Shown in pieces: positions 47,787 through 48,352 of a DNA stretch of 48,352 bases (the stretch's first letter is position 1; every line of letters starts with the position of its first letter). The translations under genes were made by a program, and so were the position numbers. The DNA is from a virus: IMG/VR virus record IMGVR_UViG_3300022924_000005, positions 1 to 48,352 of that record; one strand, written 5' to 3'. The notes beneath the pieces are model-generated. The model was not told where the DNA came from. It saw only the letters and a program-made list of their open reading frames with translations, and searched no databases.

Positions 47787-47822
47787 AGTATGCGTGATTA
47801 TAGGGGTTATAGCAAGGGTCTA
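47787..47822 (-). promoter_or_regulatory. Late-type promoter for the internal virion protein unit
   Basis: Minus strand: TAGACC (47817-47822), one base, TTGCTA -35 (47810-47815), 17 bases, CATACT (47787-47792) as -10; TACTAT at 19 bases is an alternative. It lies just after the stop of the 169-aa tail gene. Confidence 0.6.
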
Positions 47823-47826
47823 CTAA

Positions 47827-48336
47827 TTAGGGGTTTGTTCTTCGTATCTGCCCCACATATCGAGAATTGAGAACAAGTACCTTAGCACGAATTTTGTATT
47901 CATCGGCACCCACTTCTGTTAACGGATCAACAGGTGGCGCTGGAGCCGGTGGATATGTATAGTAAAAGTCGTGTTTTATATAGACATATGTTTCATCCGC
48001 ATATGCGTATAGTAGCGTAGAACCAAGACGATAAAAGTCGGTAGCGTATGTGCCGATGAACTGAGAGTTTAGCGTTGGTGCATCAAAGGCGTAGAAATAA
48101 GCCCATACCGCAGGAGCGAAAGGGAGGTTATGCTTAAACTTAAATAGGTCCTCACTCACTAACGGGGTGCCTGAACTTGCAACCAAGTTACTCATCTTCT
48201 TTAGAGGATTGAGCAAGTATAGGTGTGGTGGACTTGCTACCATATTCACCTTCAGCTGGTCTTTATCGCTAGTATATATGACGTTCTTTTCATCACTAAC
48301 CGGCTTACCCTCTTCTGAGAACTTAACGCCGTTCAT
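47827..48336 (-). CDS. Putative tail protein spanning the circle junction, 169 aa
   Basis: Aromatic-rich beta protein (FAPAVWAYFYAFDAPTLNSQ, TLLYAYADETYVYIKHDFYY) with a Pro-rich loop. Its start at 48336 equals position 111 of the left end, so on the circle it overlaps the 278-aa gene by ATGA and continues through the join. Last gene of the tail unit. Virion role inferred. Confidence 0.65.
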   Translation of the reverse strand: MNGVKFSEEGKPVSDEKNVIYTSDKDQLKVNMVASPPHLYLLNPLKKMSNLVASSGTPLVSEDLFKFKHNLPFAPAVWAYFYAFDAPTLNSQFIGTYATDFYRLGSTLLYAYADETYVYIKHDFYYTYPPAPAPPVDPLTEVGADEYKIRAKVLVLNSRYVGQIRRTNP

Positions 48337-48352
48337 CCTGCAATCTCCACTG
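48226..48352. repeat. Terminal direct repeat, right copy
   Basis: Identical to bases 1-127. The 169-aa leftward gene starting at 48336 (equivalent to 111) and the 278-aa gene ending at 108 overlap by ATGA when the two ends are joined, as adjacent phage genes normally do. Confidence 0.95.

Noticed and set aside
1-48352. CRISPR array, transposon, integrase or lysogeny module
   Set aside because: No spaced direct repeats, transposase or tyrosine/serine recombinase signatures seen. The only tandem arrays are protein-coding repeats.

Overview
This is a complete, circularly assembled genome of a tailed double-stranded DNA bacteriophage. The last 127 bases (48226-48352) repeat the first 127 exactly, so the real circle is about 48,225 bp, and one gene runs through the junction. 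The virion genes suggest a short-tailed (podovirus-like) particle: large terminase, P22/T7-type portal, acidic scaffold, gpT-like major capsid protein, adaptor and nozzle-like tail proteins, three large internal/ejection-type proteins, and no tape measure or tail-tube pair. Stops are standard (TGA is used as a stop), starts follow AGGAG/GAAAGG Shine-Dalgarno sites, and promoters are sigma70-like, so the host is a bacterium using code 11. The host cannot be named; the M23 endolysin and phage-tail-lysozyme domain would fit a Gram-positive or Patescibacteria-like host (weak inference).

Layout. The circle has two transcriptional arms. The leftward (late) arm runs from about 18.5 kb through position 1/48225 and on to 39.43 kb. 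In transcription order it holds packaging (small RHH protein, TerL, portal), head (scaffold, cement, capsid), fibres and decoration (several beta-rich proteins, one with 22 repeats of 14 residues), tail adaptor and nozzle, internal virion proteins (322, 230 and 1485 aa, the last with a zincin motif), and lysis (membrane protein, TM/coiled-coil protein, M23 endolysin, holin-like protein, second tiny membrane protein). The rightward (early) arm runs from 19.8 to 39.4 kb. It contains about 50 mostly tiny, overlapping genes plus recognisable DNA-metabolism genes: RecB-like nuclease, SSB with a DIPF tip, RusA-like resolvase and DnaQ-like exonuclease. It also has a cysteine-less thioredoxin-reductase-like flavoprotein, a glutaredoxin and a secreted tail-lysozyme. 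A leftward three-gene island (23365-24425: Zn protein, probable small terminase, KH-domain protein) is embedded in it. The two arms converge on a bidirectional terminator at 39384-39409 and diverge from a 1.2 kb non-coding region (18.6-19.8 kb) that is the best origin candidate. I recognise no DNA polymerase, helicase, primase, RNA polymerase or integrase, so the phage probably uses host replication and transcription enzymes and looks lytic.

Regulation is unusually readable. Rightward units, and two leftward untranslated leaders, start from promoters of the form TTGAC-N17-TATNNT with a TGTGC-like extended -10. Almost every leftward virion/lysis unit, and the leftward KH/small-terminase island, starts from a different promoter in which TAGACC sits one base upstream of the -35 TTG. 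I count eight sites at identical spacing, often beginning at the stop codon of the previous gene. This looks like a late regulon read by host sigma plus an unidentified phage factor. Two non-coding regions appear to make structured RNA: about 540 nt at 27.7-28.25 kb, and at 37.66-37.82 kb a hairpin whose loop copies the anti-Shine-Dalgarno sequence followed by a tRNA-like fold lacking an anticodon arm inside a 13-bp inverted repeat.
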